Of a DNA stretch of 64,000 bases, positions 27,112 through 36,926 are shown one piece after another. The stretch covers positions 124,001-188,000 of the forward strand of contig NZ_JTHE03000044.1 of assembly GCF_000817775.3 (NCBI RefSeq). The letters are read 5' to 3'. The position numbers and the translations under genes were made by a program. The notes beneath the pieces are model-generated. The model saw nothing but the letters and a program-made list of their open reading frames with translations, searched no databases and was not told where the DNA came from. The stretch's first letter is position 1; the number at the start of each line of letters is the position of its first letter. This stretch comes from Lyngbya confervoides BDU141951 (GTDB lineage Bacteria; Cyanobacteriota; Cyanobacteriia; Thermosynechococcales; Thermosynechococcaceae).

Positions 27112-28596
27112 ATGAATTGCGTTACCGATCCGGGCTATGTTCGTCCGCTGCTGCAGCCGATTCAATTCGGCACCGATGGCTGGCGGGGCATTATTGCCCA
27201 GGAGTTTACCTTTGAGCGGTTGGCTTGGGTGGCTCCCATCGCCGCCCAGATCTTGGAGCGAGTTTACGGGGCGAGTGTCCCGACCCGCACCGTGATTGTG
27301 GGCTATGATCGCCGCTTTTTATCGGAGGACTTTGCCCAAGCCGTGGCCGTTGCGGTGCAGCAGGCGGGATATGACGTGTTGCTTTCAGACACCTATGCTC
27401 CCACGCCAGCCTTGAGCTGGGCGGTGAAGCATCGGGAAGCCCTGGGTGCGCTGGTGATTACGGCCAGCCATAATCCGGGCACCTATTCGGGCCTTAAGGT
27501 GAAGGGCGCCTTCGGCGGGTCAGTTCCAGAGGAGGTGACGCAGCTCATTCAGGCAGAACTGGCCACGATTACAGTGCCGATCCAGGCGGCTGTGCCCGGT
27601 CGACTAGAATTCTTTAATCCCTGGCCAGAGTACTGCGAGGTTTTGCGCACCAAGGTTAAGGTCAGCCAGATTTGTCGCGCGGTGGAATCGGGCAAGCTTG
27701 CAATTTTTGTAGACGCGATGCATGGAGCCACCGGGAGCGGTATGGCTCAGGTTCTAGGATGTGAGGTACACGAACTTCGGGGCGATCGCGACCCGCTGTT
27801 TGGGGGCAGTCCACCGGAGCCCCTGGCGAAATATATTGGTGGCTTGATGGAGGCGGTGCGAAGGCACCGAGAGAAGACGGGGGCGCTAACGGTGGGAGTT
27901 GTGTTTGATGGCGATGGCGATCGCATTGCTGCGGTGGACGGCAACGGCAAGTATCTAAGCTCCCAAATTTTGATTCCGATTTTGATTGATCACTTTGCGG
28001 CCAATCGGGGGCTAAGGGGCGAAGTGATTAAAACCGTCAGCGGGTCTGACCTGATGCCGCGGGTGGCGCAGATGCACCATTTGCCCGTGTTTGAGACGCC
28101 AATTGGCTACAAGTACATTGCCGATCGGATGCTACAGGTGGATTCGGTGCTGCTGGGGGGCGAAGAGTCGGGCGGAATTGGGTTTGGTACCCATATTCCG
28201 GAACGAGACGGGCTCCTCTCGGCGCTATACCTTCTGGAGGCGATCGCTGAGCGGGAAGCAGACCTGAGCGAACTGTTTGCCCAGCTTCAGGATAAAACCC
28301 AGTACTACTGCCACTATGACCGTATTGATCTGCATCTATCCGGGGATGAAGCTAAGGATCAGTTAATTCATCAGCTGGAGCACCAGCCCTTTTCAGAAAT
28401 TCTGGGCCAGTCTGTGCAGGATGTGTCCAAAGCCGACGGGTTCAAGTTTCGCTTGGCGGACCAAAGCTGGCTGCTCGTGCGCTTTAGCGGCACCGAACCG
28501 GTGTTGCGGCTCTACTGTGAGGCGGCAACCCTAGAGCGGGTCCATGAGATTCTGAATTGGGCCAAGGCCTGGGCTTTGGGCACTGACACTCCCTAA
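27112..28596 (+). CDS. Alpha-D-phosphohexomutase (phosphoglucomutase/phosphomannomutase family)
   Basis: 494 residues. The phosphoserine loop is TASHNP (S119), the metal loop is DGDGDR, the sugar-binding loop is GGEESGG, and the phosphate-binding end is RFSGTEP. It interconverts hexose 1- and 6-phosphates. Whether it prefers glucose, mannose or glucosamine cannot be decided by motif alone; cyanobacterial relatives of this length are usually annotated as phosphoglucomutase/phosphomannomutase. It could supply glucose 1-phosphate for glycogen, linking to glgA in the window. Confidence 0.92.
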   Translation: MNCVTDPGYVRPLLQPIQFGTDGWRGIIAQEFTFERLAWVAPIAAQILERVYGASVPTRTVIVGYDRRFLSEDFAQAVAVAVQQAGYDVLLSDTYAPTPALSWAVKHREALGALVITASHNPGTYSGLKVKGAFGGSVPEEVTQLIQAELATITVPIQAAVPGRLEFFNPWPEYCEVLRTKVKVSQICRAVESGKLAIFVDAMHGATGSGMAQVLGCEVHELRGDRDPLFGGSPPEPLAKYIGGLMEAVRRHREKTGALTVGVVFDGDGDRIAAVDGNGKYLSSQILIPILIDHFAANRGLRGEVIKTVSGSDLMPRVAQMHHLPVFETPIGYKYIADRMLQVDSVLLGGEESGGIGFGTHIPERDGLLSALYLLEAIAEREADLSELFAQLQDKTQYYCHYDRIDLHLSGDEAKDQLIHQLEHQPFSEILGQSVQDVSKADGFKFRLADQSWLLVRFSGTEPVLRLYCEAATLERVHEILNWAKAWALGTDTP

Positions 28597-28815
28597 AGCG
28601 TTCCCCCTATCCATCCTCACTGGCCGACGGGCTGGATGGTCGCGATCGCGGCGGTGTTGCCGTTCGTGGACAGCGGCGAGCTACCGCGCAATTTAAACTG
28701 ACGGCAGACTGCCGCTGCCCTTTCCAGGGGTCAGGGGGCTCCTCTTGCGGGTCATTGCCATGTTCAGGTTTTCGTTGCGCTATAGTCTCAAAAAACAGAC
28801 CTGATCCCTCTCCCC

Positions 28816-29370
28816 GTGGAATTGCGCAACGCCACCCTCGCTGATCTCCCGGCTATCGTTGAGATTTATAACCAATCGATTCCCAGTCGCCAGGCCACTG
28901 CGGATACGGAGGCCGTTTCGGTGGACAGCCGATTGGATTGGTTTGCGGCCCACAACTCTCCCCAGCGGCCACTGTGGGTCTGTGCTCTCAGCCGCAGGCC
29001 CGAGGGTCCCCCGTTGGAACTGGGTATACCTGAAACTGGAACCCTTGAAACCGGGATCATCGCAGGCTGGATTAGCCTCAACTCCTTTTACGGTCGTCCG
29101 GCCTACCGGGATACGGTGGAGGTGAGTTTGTACGTCCACAGCGCTTATCAGCGACAGGGCATGGGCCGGTATATGCTCAGCGAGATGGTTCAATACAGTC
29201 AACAGCAGGGTTTAAGGGCGCTGTTGGGATTTATTTTTGCCCATAATCAACCCAGTCTGGCGCTGTTTCGTGGATTGCAATTCCAGAACTGGGGCTATTT
29301 GCCCCAGGTGGCGGTGTTGGATGGGGCTTGCCGGGATCTGGTAATCTTGGGGCGATCGCTTTGTCCTTGA
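28816..29370 (+). CDS. GNAT N-acetyltransferase
   Basis: 184 residues starting at GTG 28816 (VELRNATLADLPAIVEIYNQ). The acetyl-CoA binding motif is visible as YQRQGMGRYM, and the overall pattern matches the phosphinothricin-acetyltransferase-like GNAT subgroup. Substrate unknown; relatives acetylate amino acid analogues. A Glu/Pro/Thr-rich insert (about residues 63-80) is unusual. It lies just upstream of the miaE-like gene in the same direction, possibly one transcript. Confidence 0.85.
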   Translation: MELRNATLADLPAIVEIYNQSIPSRQATADTEAVSVDSRLDWFAAHNSPQRPLWVCALSRRPEGPPLELGIPETGTLETGIIAGWISLNSFYGRPAYRDTVEVSLYVHSAYQRQGMGRYMLSEMVQYSQQQGLRALLGFIFAHNQPSLALFRGLQFQNWGYLPQVAVLDGACRDLVILGRSLCP

Positions 29371-29397
29371 GGGATCGCCCTATAATTGGGAAGGCCA

Positions 29398-30018
29398 ATG
29401 CTTGCACCTGACACTGTGTCTTCTTCCGTCGCGCTCCCCAAAATCAAGTTTCTCAAACAGCCCACCCAGCAAGCCTGGATCGACCAGGCTATTGCCCATA
29501 TCGATACGGTGCTCCTGGATCATTCCCACTGTGAGCGCAAGGCGGCTGGCATGGCCCTAAAACTCATGTTTCGCTACCCCTCCTACGAGTGCATGGTGCG
29601 ATCGCTTACCGCCCTGGCCCAGGAGGAGTTGGAACATTTTGAGCTATGTAACCAGTGGTTAGAGCGGCGCGGCATTGCGATGGCCCCGTTGGCGGCGCCG
29701 CCCTACGGCGCAACCCTGAATGCCCAGATTCGCCGCCATGAACCCGACCGGTTTTTAGACCTCATGCTGGTGTCTGCTTTGATTGAGGCACGCAGTCACG
29801 AACGTCTGGGCTTGTTAGCGGCTCATTTGCCCGACCCGGATCTGGCTCAATTTTATCGGGGACTGATGGCCTCTGAAGCCCGGCATTACGGCATTTACTG
29901 GATGCTGGCCCACACCTACTGTGATCAAGCACAGATTGTCCCTCGACTCGCAGAACTGGCGGAGGTTGAGTCTCAGGTTCTGGCTACCCTGCATCCCGAG
30001 CCACGGATTCATAGCTAG
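29398..30018 (+). CDS. miaE: MiaE-like tRNA-(ms2io6A37)-hydroxylase
   Basis: 206 residues, four-helix ferritin-like di-iron protein. Metal ligands can be seen as CERKAAG (Glu), AQEELEHFE (Glu/His), EARSHERL and MASEARHYG. MiaE hydroxylates the isopentenyl group of ms2i6A at position 37 of tRNAs reading U-initial codons and needs oxygen. The start is the ATG at 29398 behind GGGAAGG; a TTG lies four codons upstream. Possibly co-transcribed with the GNAT gene. Confidence 0.87.
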   Translation: MLAPDTVSSSVALPKIKFLKQPTQQAWIDQAIAHIDTVLLDHSHCERKAAGMALKLMFRYPSYECMVRSLTALAQEELEHFELCNQWLERRGIAMAPLAAPPYGATLNAQIRRHEPDRFLDLMLVSALIEARSHERLGLLAAHLPDPDLAQFYRGLMASEARHYGIYWMLAHTYCDQAQIVPRLAELAEVESQVLATLHPEPRIHS

Positions 30019-30243
30019 CCCGCTTGTAGAGTGACAAGTCCAGCGACGGTCTCAATCAAGGTGTTTTGGGGCGATCGCAGGGGAAGTGAGGCGTCCTGAT
30101 CTTGATGCTTCATGCGAAAGGACCGCAGGAGATCCGAAGGGGGAAGGCGACAACGCAATCGCTGGCTCTCGACCCGTCGGGGTGTACCTTGCCCCCCTGG
30201 TGAGCCGGACGCTGTGCCCTAAGCCTGCCACGTGAGCGAAGGG

Positions 30244-30438
30244 TTATGCCACATGTTCTCGTAACTGAAAGACATTGCCCTCTGGATCCATGGCATTGCA
30301 AGCGACAAACCCAGAACCACGCCAGTTCTCGTTAAAGACCTCTCCCCCAAGACGCGCTGCATCGGCCCGTGCCACGCTCAAGCTAGGAACAACAATCCGG
30401 CTTTTGCGGATCCTGGCATAGGCTATCTCACGGCTCAA
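30244..30438 (-). pseudogene. C-terminal fragment of a VOC (glyoxalase-like) protein
   Basis: About 50 residues from RIVVPSLSVARADAARLGG to the stop at 30244 match the second half of a VOC-superfamily protein, including GSGFVACNAMDPEGN and the final LREHV. The first half of the domain, with the other metal ligands, is absent upstream. I read it as a gene remnant. The surrounding 0.8 kb has no other gene. Confidence 0.65.
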
Positions 30439-30817
30439 GCAATACCCCCTGACTTACTATACGTGTGCCACCGATCACCTCGGCTAATCGACACAAACCT
30501 GTAAGCGTCTGACGCCGGATGGTTTTTCTGTTTTTTAGCTAGTCGGCGGCAAACCTCGTGCTCTCTCGAAGGGAAGGGTCGGGATGAGAGCCAGGGGGGC
30601 TCAGGGGGGGCGACGCCCCCTCAGTGCCCGCATCAGAGGAATCTTGCTGCCCAATGTAGCGTTTCAACCTGGACGCTGTGACCCCTCCACAACTGGCGAT
30701 GAAGTAAGACTCATTCTCTACGCGAAGCGTAAGGGTCGGGAGTCTGTCACAGCTTAAGTTTGTATGCCACCACCCGATCCACCTCCATTTTCTAGGCTAG
30801 AAAATTCAGCTATCCCC
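30439..30817. other. Gene-free stretch with two related hairpin sequences
   Basis: Nothing codes convincingly here. Two related pieces share AAGGGTCGGGA: one near 30562-30590 flanked by CTCTC and GAGAG, and one near 30707-30745 with nested arms AGACTC/GAGTCT and TACGC/GCGTA. A GGGGGCG/CGCCCCC hairpin lies between, at about 30605-30622. These resemble the structured ends of small mobile elements, but no transposase remnant was recognised beside them. Confidence 0.5.
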
Positions 30818-33223
30818 CTAGCGAAACTGACGGCGCAGCAGCAGCGAGTTGCTAATCACGCTGACTGAACTACAGGCCATCAGCGCCGCCGCCGCAGAGG
30901 GACTCAAGGCTTGATGAAACACTGGTAACAGGAGTCCAGCGGCGATCGGAATCCCCAGCGTGTTGTAGGAAAACGCCCAAAACAGGTTTTGCTTAATTTT
31001 CTGAAAGGTCATTCGCCCTAGTTGGATTGCCTGCACCACATCGCCTAGATCAATCTCTCCAGCCTTCAGCTGACTGCGCATCAGGACAATCTGAGCCGTT
31101 TCAATGGCCGCATCGGTGCCGGAACTCAGGGCAATGCCCACATCAGCCTGGGCCAGGGCCGGCGCATCGTTAATGCCATCGCCAATCATCGCCACCCGCT
31201 GCCCCTGAGCCTGAAGCGCTGCAATTTTTTCCGCCTTCTGCGCCGGAGACAGCTCCGCCAGAATTGCGGTTTCAGGTAGGGCTAACTCCTGCAGCAATGC
31301 TTGAGTGTTGACCCGTCGATCGCCCGTTAGCACCAGCGTCTGTAATCCCATATCCTGCAGTTTATCCAGCGTCGCCTGCACATCCTCCCGGACCCGATCT
31401 CGGAGGGCGATCGCCCCCACACAGGTCTGATCCTGGACGCAAAAAATCACTGAGCAACCCTCGTCCATCAAGGCCTGTGCCCGTTGGTGATCGCAGTCCG
31501 TGAGCAAAATGCCTGCTTCGCTCAGCCAACGCCAGGATCCGATCCCAATCGCCTGACCCTGAAACTGGCCTTCTAGTCCCAGGCCCGTTTTAATCTCCAG
31601 TGAGTCGAGGTCTGGAATCGCCATGGCACAGGATTGGGCATAGGTCAAAATTGCCGTCGCAAAGGGATGCCGACTGCTTTGCTCCAGGGCCGCCACCCAA
31701 GCAAGCATCTGGGTTTCATCCTCAATCGCAGACCCCTCCGTCAGCCAAATCTGCTGAATCTGAGGCTGACCGTAGGTGAGGGTGCCAGTTTTATCAAAGG
31801 CCACCACATCCAGCTGATGGGTGCGCTCCAGCACATCGCCTCCCCGTAGCAGCAGTCCCTGTTCCGCTCCCAGGCTGGTGCCCACCAGAATCGCCGTCGG
31901 GGTCGCCAATCCCAGAGCGCAGGGGCAGGCAATCACCAGCACCGCGATCGCCAGCTTCACCCCCAGCAGGAGCGCTGAGGAAGAGGGCTGCGCGGCTAAA
32001 TGACCCAGGGTGCCATGCAGGGTTTCCGCCTCGGAGGGGAGGACTGCGGGCCAGAGCCTTGCCCCCACCAGGCTCCAAAACAGGAAAGTGGCCGTGGCGA
32101 TCGCCATCACCCCATAGGTAAAGTAGCCCGCCACGGTATCGGCCAGCCGCTGAATCGGTGCTTTCCGCGTTTGGGCCGTTTCCACCAGCTGGATAATCTT
32201 GGCTAGGGTGGTTTCGGCCCCGGTGCGACGGGCCTCAATCTGAACGCGATCGCCCTGATTGAGCGTCCCCGCCGTGACTTCATCGCCAGGGCGCTTCAGC
32301 TGTGGCACACTTTCCCCGGTGAGCATGGATTCATCCACCACCGTTTCGCCCGCCCTCAGCACTCCATCCACCGGAAACAGGTCCCCCGGCAACACCTGGA
32401 GGCGATCGCCCGGTTGGACCTGTTCCACCGAAATCAACTCTGGCGGATGGGAGGAGACCTGCGCATCACCCGCCTCAGCGGTCACTCGGTAGGCCATGGG
32501 CGTTTGCAGCGACAGCAACGATCGAAAGCTCCGATTGGCCTTGATTCGGGCCTGCTCCTCCAGGGTGCGCCCCAATAAAATCAGCCCCACAATCATCACG
32601 GGAGCATCAAAGAAGCATTCCCAGCCGAACTGAGGCCAAACCAGCGCCACAACGCTAGCGCCATAGGAGGTCAGACAGCCCAAGCCCACCAAGGTGTTCA
32701 TATTAGGAGCATTGCGCCGTAGCCCCTGCCAGCCGTCCCAGAGCATCAATCGCCCCGGCCCCAGCAGTGCTAAGGTGGCCAGTCCCCAATGAAATCCCAT
32801 GGAGGTAATCCCCGGAATAGGAATTGGCAGCCAGCTTTCTACATGCCCCAGGGCCGATCCCAGCACTAACAGGACCGCAAACAGCAGCTGGCGCAGGGTT
32901 AGATCCTGTATCAGCGTGGCGAGGGAAAAGGCTGACGACTCCGGCCCTGGGGATCGGCCCTGGGTTTCTGGAACAACCTGCGTGTCAAAGCCAGAGTCGG
33001 TCAGCTTTTGAGCCAGGGATGCCGGAGGACTCTGGCTACAGTCCATCACCACCGTGGCCTTTTGTGTTACCAAATTCACCGTGGCATCTGTTACCCCCGG
33101 ATATTGCTTGAGCTGATTTTCCACGGCCCGGACGCAGCCCGCGCACTTCATGCCAGAAACAAGCAGGGTAACCGCCTGTAGTTGCTGCGTATCGCCCTGG
33201 GCGGTGCTGGAAGGAGGGGTCAT
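30818..33223 (-). CDS. Copper-type P1B ATPase
   Basis: About 801 residues from ATG 33223 (the frame extends to TTG 33253). An N-terminal heavy-metal-associated domain holds GMKCAGC (C27, C30). Eight membrane helices are expected, with the CPC metal motif in VIACPCALGLATPT. Catalytic motifs are TGES, DKTGTLT (phosphorylated Asp), the HP motif RHPFATA, and GDGINDAPALA. CPC with a CxxC head points to Cu(I), as in PacS/CtaA/CopA. Direction of transport and membrane (thylakoid or plasma) cannot be read from sequence. No copper chaperone or regulator gene is adjacent. Confidence 0.93.
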   Translation of the reverse strand: MTPPSSTAQGDTQQLQAVTLLVSGMKCAGCVRAVENQLKQYPGVTDATVNLVTQKATVVMDCSQSPPASLAQKLTDSGFDTQVVPETQGRSPGPESSAFSLATLIQDLTLRQLLFAVLLVLGSALGHVESWLPIPIPGITSMGFHWGLATLALLGPGRLMLWDGWQGLRRNAPNMNTLVGLGCLTSYGASVVALVWPQFGWECFFDAPVMIVGLILLGRTLEEQARIKANRSFRSLLSLQTPMAYRVTAEAGDAQVSSHPPELISVEQVQPGDRLQVLPGDLFPVDGVLRAGETVVDESMLTGESVPQLKRPGDEVTAGTLNQGDRVQIEARRTGAETTLAKIIQLVETAQTRKAPIQRLADTVAGYFTYGVMAIATATFLFWSLVGARLWPAVLPSEAETLHGTLGHLAAQPSSSALLLGVKLAIAVLVIACPCALGLATPTAILVGTSLGAEQGLLLRGGDVLERTHQLDVVAFDKTGTLTYGQPQIQQIWLTEGSAIEDETQMLAWVAALEQSSRHPFATAILTYAQSCAMAIPDLDSLEIKTGLGLEGQFQGQAIGIGSWRWLSEAGILLTDCDHQRAQALMDEGCSVIFCVQDQTCVGAIALRDRVREDVQATLDKLQDMGLQTLVLTGDRRVNTQALLQELALPETAILAELSPAQKAEKIAALQAQGQRVAMIGDGINDAPALAQADVGIALSSGTDAAIETAQIVLMRSQLKAGEIDLGDVVQAIQLGRMTFQKIKQNLFWAFSYNTLGIPIAAGLLLPVFHQALSPSAAAALMACSSVSVISNSLLLRRQFR

Positions 33224-33312
33224 GGGTAGAATTGCTGGAGGGTCTGTTTGCAATATAGCGCTCCCCTGTGGCGATAGCGGTAGATCGACCCACTGCCATT
33301 ATCCACGGGCAT

Positions 33313-33340
33313 AAAAAAGGCCCCTCGTTGACAAGGGGCC
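33313..33340 (-). terminator. Rho-independent terminator of the infB operon
   Basis: On the minus strand GGCCCCT pairs with AGGGGCC around an 8-base loop and is followed by six T (33318-33313). It lies 84 bases past the infB stop and closes the rimP-nusA-ylxR-infB unit. Confidence 0.93.
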
Positions 33341-33423
33341 GAACCTGAGACTGGTCCTGCCCGCGATCTAGACCCTCGACAAGGGACAGGTGACAAGGGA
33401 CAGGGAGCCACGGGGCAGAGAGG

Positions 33424-36400
33424 TTAATGGGACAGTGTTCGCCGCTTCGAGACGAGCTGATAGGCTTCAATAATGTCGCCTTCCGTCCAGGCATTGAAGT
33501 CATCCACGCCCACACCGCATTCATAGCCGGTATTCACTTCACGGGCGTCTTCCCGCATTCGTTTGAGAGAATCTAAGACCCCCTCGTAGACCTTCTCAGA
33601 TCCCCGGTGAACGCGAATCCGACAGTTGCGCTGAAGCTTGCCGGACTGCACGTAGCAACCCGCCACGGCTCCCCGACCCACTGCGAAAACGGCGCGAACT
33701 TCTGCCTGGCCTAGGGGTTCTTCAACCATTTCTGGATCCAGCAGACCTTCCATTGCCCCCTCAATGTCTTCCAGGAGCTTATAGATCACGGAGTAGTCTC
33801 GGATGTCGATGCCAGCTTCATCCGCAGCCTGGCGAGCACCGCTGGCCAAGCTGGTATTAAAGCCCAGGATGACCGCGTTACTGGCTGAGGCAAGATCCAC
33901 ATCGGTTTCCGTAATCTCTCCTGGCGCAGCCAGCAAGGTCCGCAACTGCACCTCCCGCTGCGGAAGCTGACCCAGGGCAGATAGGATGGCTTCGACCGAT
34001 CCCTGAACATCGGTTTTTAGAATGATATTCAGCTCCTTCAGGTCTCCTTCTAGGGCCTGCTCGGAGAGGGCACCCAGGGAAACTCGGCGGGCTCCCATCG
34101 ACTGGGTGAGTCGCGCCTGCCGTTGCTTGTCGGAACGAGTTTCCGCCACGTTGCGGGCCTCTTTTTCATCAGCATAGACGTCAAATTCGTCACCCGCTGC
34201 GGGCACATCGTTCATCCCCAGGATTTCTACAGCAAAGGAGGGAGAAGCACTCTCAACTCGTTCGCCGCGATCGTCCACCATGGCGCGAACTTTTCCAAAG
34301 ACGGAGCCTGCTACCACAATATCCCCAACGCGCAGGGTGCCATTTTGCACCAAAAGGGTGGCAACGGGTCCCTTCGCCTTATCCAGGTGAGCTTCAATCA
34401 CGGTTCCCTTGGCAAGGCGATCGGGGTTGGCATGGAGATCTTCAACCTCAGCCACCAGCAAAATCATCTCCAAGAGGCTATCCAGATTTTCTCCCTTGAG
34501 GGCACTCACCGGAACCATGATGGCATCGCCACCCCATTCCTCGGCCACCAGGTTGTGCTCTGCCAGTTCCTGTTTAACGCGATCTGGCTGGGCTCCTTCC
34601 TTATCCATCTTGTTGATGGCCACAATGATGGGGACCTCCGCTGCCTGGGCATGGCGCATGGCTTCCAGGGTTTGGGGGCGCACGCCGTCATCGGCCGCCA
34701 CCACCAGAATGGCAATATCAGTGACCCGCGCTCCGCGAGCCCGCATGGCTGTGAAGGCCTCGTGACCCGGTGTATCCAGGAAGACGACCTGCTGGGGCTC
34801 ACCGTTGTGGTCAAGGTCAACGTGGTAGGCGCCAATGTGCTGGGTAATGCCGCCGGCTTCGCCCTGGGCTACTTTGGTTTCCCTGATAGCGTCCAAAAGG
34901 GTCGTTTTGCCATGGTCTACGTGCCCCATAATCGTCACTACGGGCGGACGGCGCACCAGATTGTCCAGATCGGCAACGTCTAACATTTCTGTTAACTTCT
35001 TCGCCTTCGACTCGGTTTCGGGTGTTTCCACCTCAACCTCGAATTCCTCAGCCACCGTCGTAGCGGTCTTAAGATCAAGAGTCTGGTTAATGTTGGCGGC
35101 AATTCCCTTCAAGAAGAGATTTTTAATAATCTCAATTTCAGACACCGTCAGCAGATTGGCCAGCTCCTTCACCGTCAGGTCATCGGTGATAGCGATTACG
35201 CTAGGACGCTCTACGGTCTCTGCCTTTTGCTGGCGATCGCGACGTCGACTCCGGCTCCCGCCCCCGCGGCTGCTGCTGGCCTTCACCGCTGGCTGACTGC
35301 TGGGTTTACTCGTTTTCCCTGAGGAGGGCTTCGGAGGACGCACCAGGGACTGGCTCACATCCACTGCTGTGGACTGGGCCGCCAGATTACTATCGGCTGC
35401 AAACAGATCGTCATCCTCGTCCTCGGTCTTCGGTCCACGGCGCTTCTGCTTGGTCGGACTTTTGAGCTTCAGCTCCTCCATCTCATCCTCTTCCTTGGAG
35501 CCGCGCTTGCTTGACCGCTTCGGCTTATGCTGCAGCTTCGGGAGAACGGCGTCTGACCCCGCCTCTTCCTCCACAGTGGCGCGAGGTCGCACTGCTACTA
35601 GCTCCACCTCTGAGCCGCCGGCCTCGGATTTCTTGCGGACAGGGCGCACCGGCTTCGGTTGAGGACGGGGCTTGTCCTGGAGGATAGGGGTTTCCGGAGA
35701 GGACTCAAGCTTCTCCTCGCGGCTGCTTTCAGGAGAGCGAGGTTTGTCAACGGCGATCGCCTCTTGCTTGGGCTGTACACTCACCAGAGACTCGGCTGTC
35801 ACCTTTGGGCGACTGAGTTTCGGTTTGCCCAAAAGCGTTGGGGCCGGCTCCGGCCTCTGCCGAACGGTCTTCGCCGCAGAAGCGGGGGCTGCTTCCTGAG
35901 GTCTAGATTGTTTGACCTCCTCAGCAGACGTTGGGCTCTTGCGTTTTGGTTTCGTGGGTTTCACAGGAGGAGTTTGAGCAGTCGCAGAGGCTTTCTCATG
36001 GCCAGGGACAGGCTTGCTCTTAAGTTGGGGTGGAGGAGAGAGTTTCTTCTCCGGTTCAGAAGGAGCTGAACTCGCGCTGGGCTTTGTTCCCGCTTCGGAC
36101 CGTGCGGGTTTAGCAACGGGAGGCTTGACCAGTTCTGGCGCCGCATTGGGACGACTGGGCTTGGAGGGACCAGAGGGCTTGACAATTTCGGGTTTCGCCA
36201 GTGGGGGCGTGGGGCTTTCCCCTTCCTCATCGGGCTGCTTACGAATTTCTAGAATCTGCTGTCCTTTCTTCTGAGGCTTGGATCTCGCTGGCTTTGTCTC
36301 TGCGCCAGCATCAAAGCTAGGAGCAGCACTGCGAATGGCCGCTGCCTCTGCTTCTGTAATGGTGCTGCTGTGGCTTTTAACCGCAATATTGAGTTGCTCA

Positions 36401-36480
36401 CAGAGATGCAAAATCTCTTTATTCTCCAGTTCTAGCTCCTTTGAGAGTTCGTAAATCCTGACTCGCGTAGTCGTACTCAT
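33424..36480 (-). CDS. infB: Translation initiation factor IF-2
   Basis: 1018 residues. An IF2_N module ([10 protein letters not shown]) opens the protein, followed by about 400 residues of Lys/Pro/Ser-rich low-complexity linker and a second IF2_N module near residue 440. The GTPase core has GHVDHGKT (G1), DTPGHEAF (G3) and NKMD (G4), then domains II, III and C2. It brings fMet-tRNA to the 30S subunit. It is last in the rimP-nusA-ylxR-infB operon and is followed by a strong terminator. The linker is long, as often in cyanobacteria. Confidence 0.98.
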   Translation of the reverse strand: MSTTTRVRIYELSKELELENKEILHLCEQLNIAVKSHSSTITEAEAAAIRSAAPSFDAGAETKPARSKPQKKGQQILEIRKQPDEEGESPTPPLAKPEIVKPSGPSKPSRPNAAPELVKPPVAKPARSEAGTKPSASSAPSEPEKKLSPPPQLKSKPVPGHEKASATAQTPPVKPTKPKRKSPTSAEEVKQSRPQEAAPASAAKTVRQRPEPAPTLLGKPKLSRPKVTAESLVSVQPKQEAIAVDKPRSPESSREEKLESSPETPILQDKPRPQPKPVRPVRKKSEAGGSEVELVAVRPRATVEEEAGSDAVLPKLQHKPKRSSKRGSKEEDEMEELKLKSPTKQKRRGPKTEDEDDDLFAADSNLAAQSTAVDVSQSLVRPPKPSSGKTSKPSSQPAVKASSSRGGGSRSRRRDRQQKAETVERPSVIAITDDLTVKELANLLTVSEIEIIKNLFLKGIAANINQTLDLKTATTVAEEFEVEVETPETESKAKKLTEMLDVADLDNLVRRPPVVTIMGHVDHGKTTLLDAIRETKVAQGEAGGITQHIGAYHVDLDHNGEPQQVVFLDTPGHEAFTAMRARGARVTDIAILVVAADDGVRPQTLEAMRHAQAAEVPIIVAINKMDKEGAQPDRVKQELAEHNLVAEEWGGDAIMVPVSALKGENLDSLLEMILLVAEVEDLHANPDRLAKGTVIEAHLDKAKGPVATLLVQNGTLRVGDIVVAGSVFGKVRAMVDDRGERVESASPSFAVEILGMNDVPAAGDEFDVYADEKEARNVAETRSDKQRQARLTQSMGARRVSLGALSEQALEGDLKELNIILKTDVQGSVEAILSALGQLPQREVQLRTLLAAPGEITETDVDLASASNAVILGFNTSLASGARQAADEAGIDIRDYSVIYKLLEDIEGAMEGLLDPEMVEEPLGQAEVRAVFAVGRGAVAGCYVQSGKLQRNCRIRVHRGSEKVYEGVLDSLKRMREDAREVNTGYECGVGVDDFNAWTEGDIIEAYQLVSKRRTLSH

Positions 36481-36610
36481 TCAGTGTTTCCTTGTCCCTC
36501 TTCTTAAATTAAGGTTTTCACATAATGCGACCGTCCTAATTTTTCCTAGGTTCATCACGTGATTTGGCCTGGACCAGAATCCTCCAGTCAAATCCCATGT
36601 TAAACGAAAT

Positions 36611-36880
36611 CTACGTTGAACTGATGGGTGGGTTTTGCAGTTGATTCTCTAAAGCCTCGTAAATCTGGGGAGGAACCGTCACCCGTAGCGATCGCTCCAG
36701 CCGCCTTTTTTTTCGGGCCACCTGTAAGCAATCCAGCGTAGGACAGAGATAGGCAGAGCGTCCCATCCCCATCCCGATAACGACCTGGCCACTGCAGGAT
36801 AAACGCACAACCTTCAGGAATTGCTCCCGATGGGCTAGCCTACGGCAACTGATGCAACGTCGGACGCCAACTTGAACCAT
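36611..36880 (-). CDS. ylxR: YlxR/RnpM-family RNA-binding protein
   Basis: 89 residues. The family signature RRCISCRRL (C9, C12) and the RSAYLCPTLDCLQVA stretch are present. YlxR folds as a small RNA-binding domain, and in Firmicutes it has been linked to RNase P. It lies between nusA and infB as in most bacteria, 46 bases after nusA. Confidence 0.93.
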   Translation of the reverse strand: MVQVGVRRCISCRRLAHREQFLKVVRLSCSGQVVIGMGMGRSAYLCPTLDCLQVARKKRRLERSLRVTVPPQIYEALENQLQNPPISST

Positions 36881-36926
36881 AGATTCGAATGTCCCAATTT
36901 TGTTACACCCTATTGAGAACTAGATT

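Noticed and set aside
34123-34983. 286-residue open frame on the plus strand
   Set aside because: It lies wholly inside infB on the other strand, has no recognisable domain and reflects codon bias of the GTPase core.
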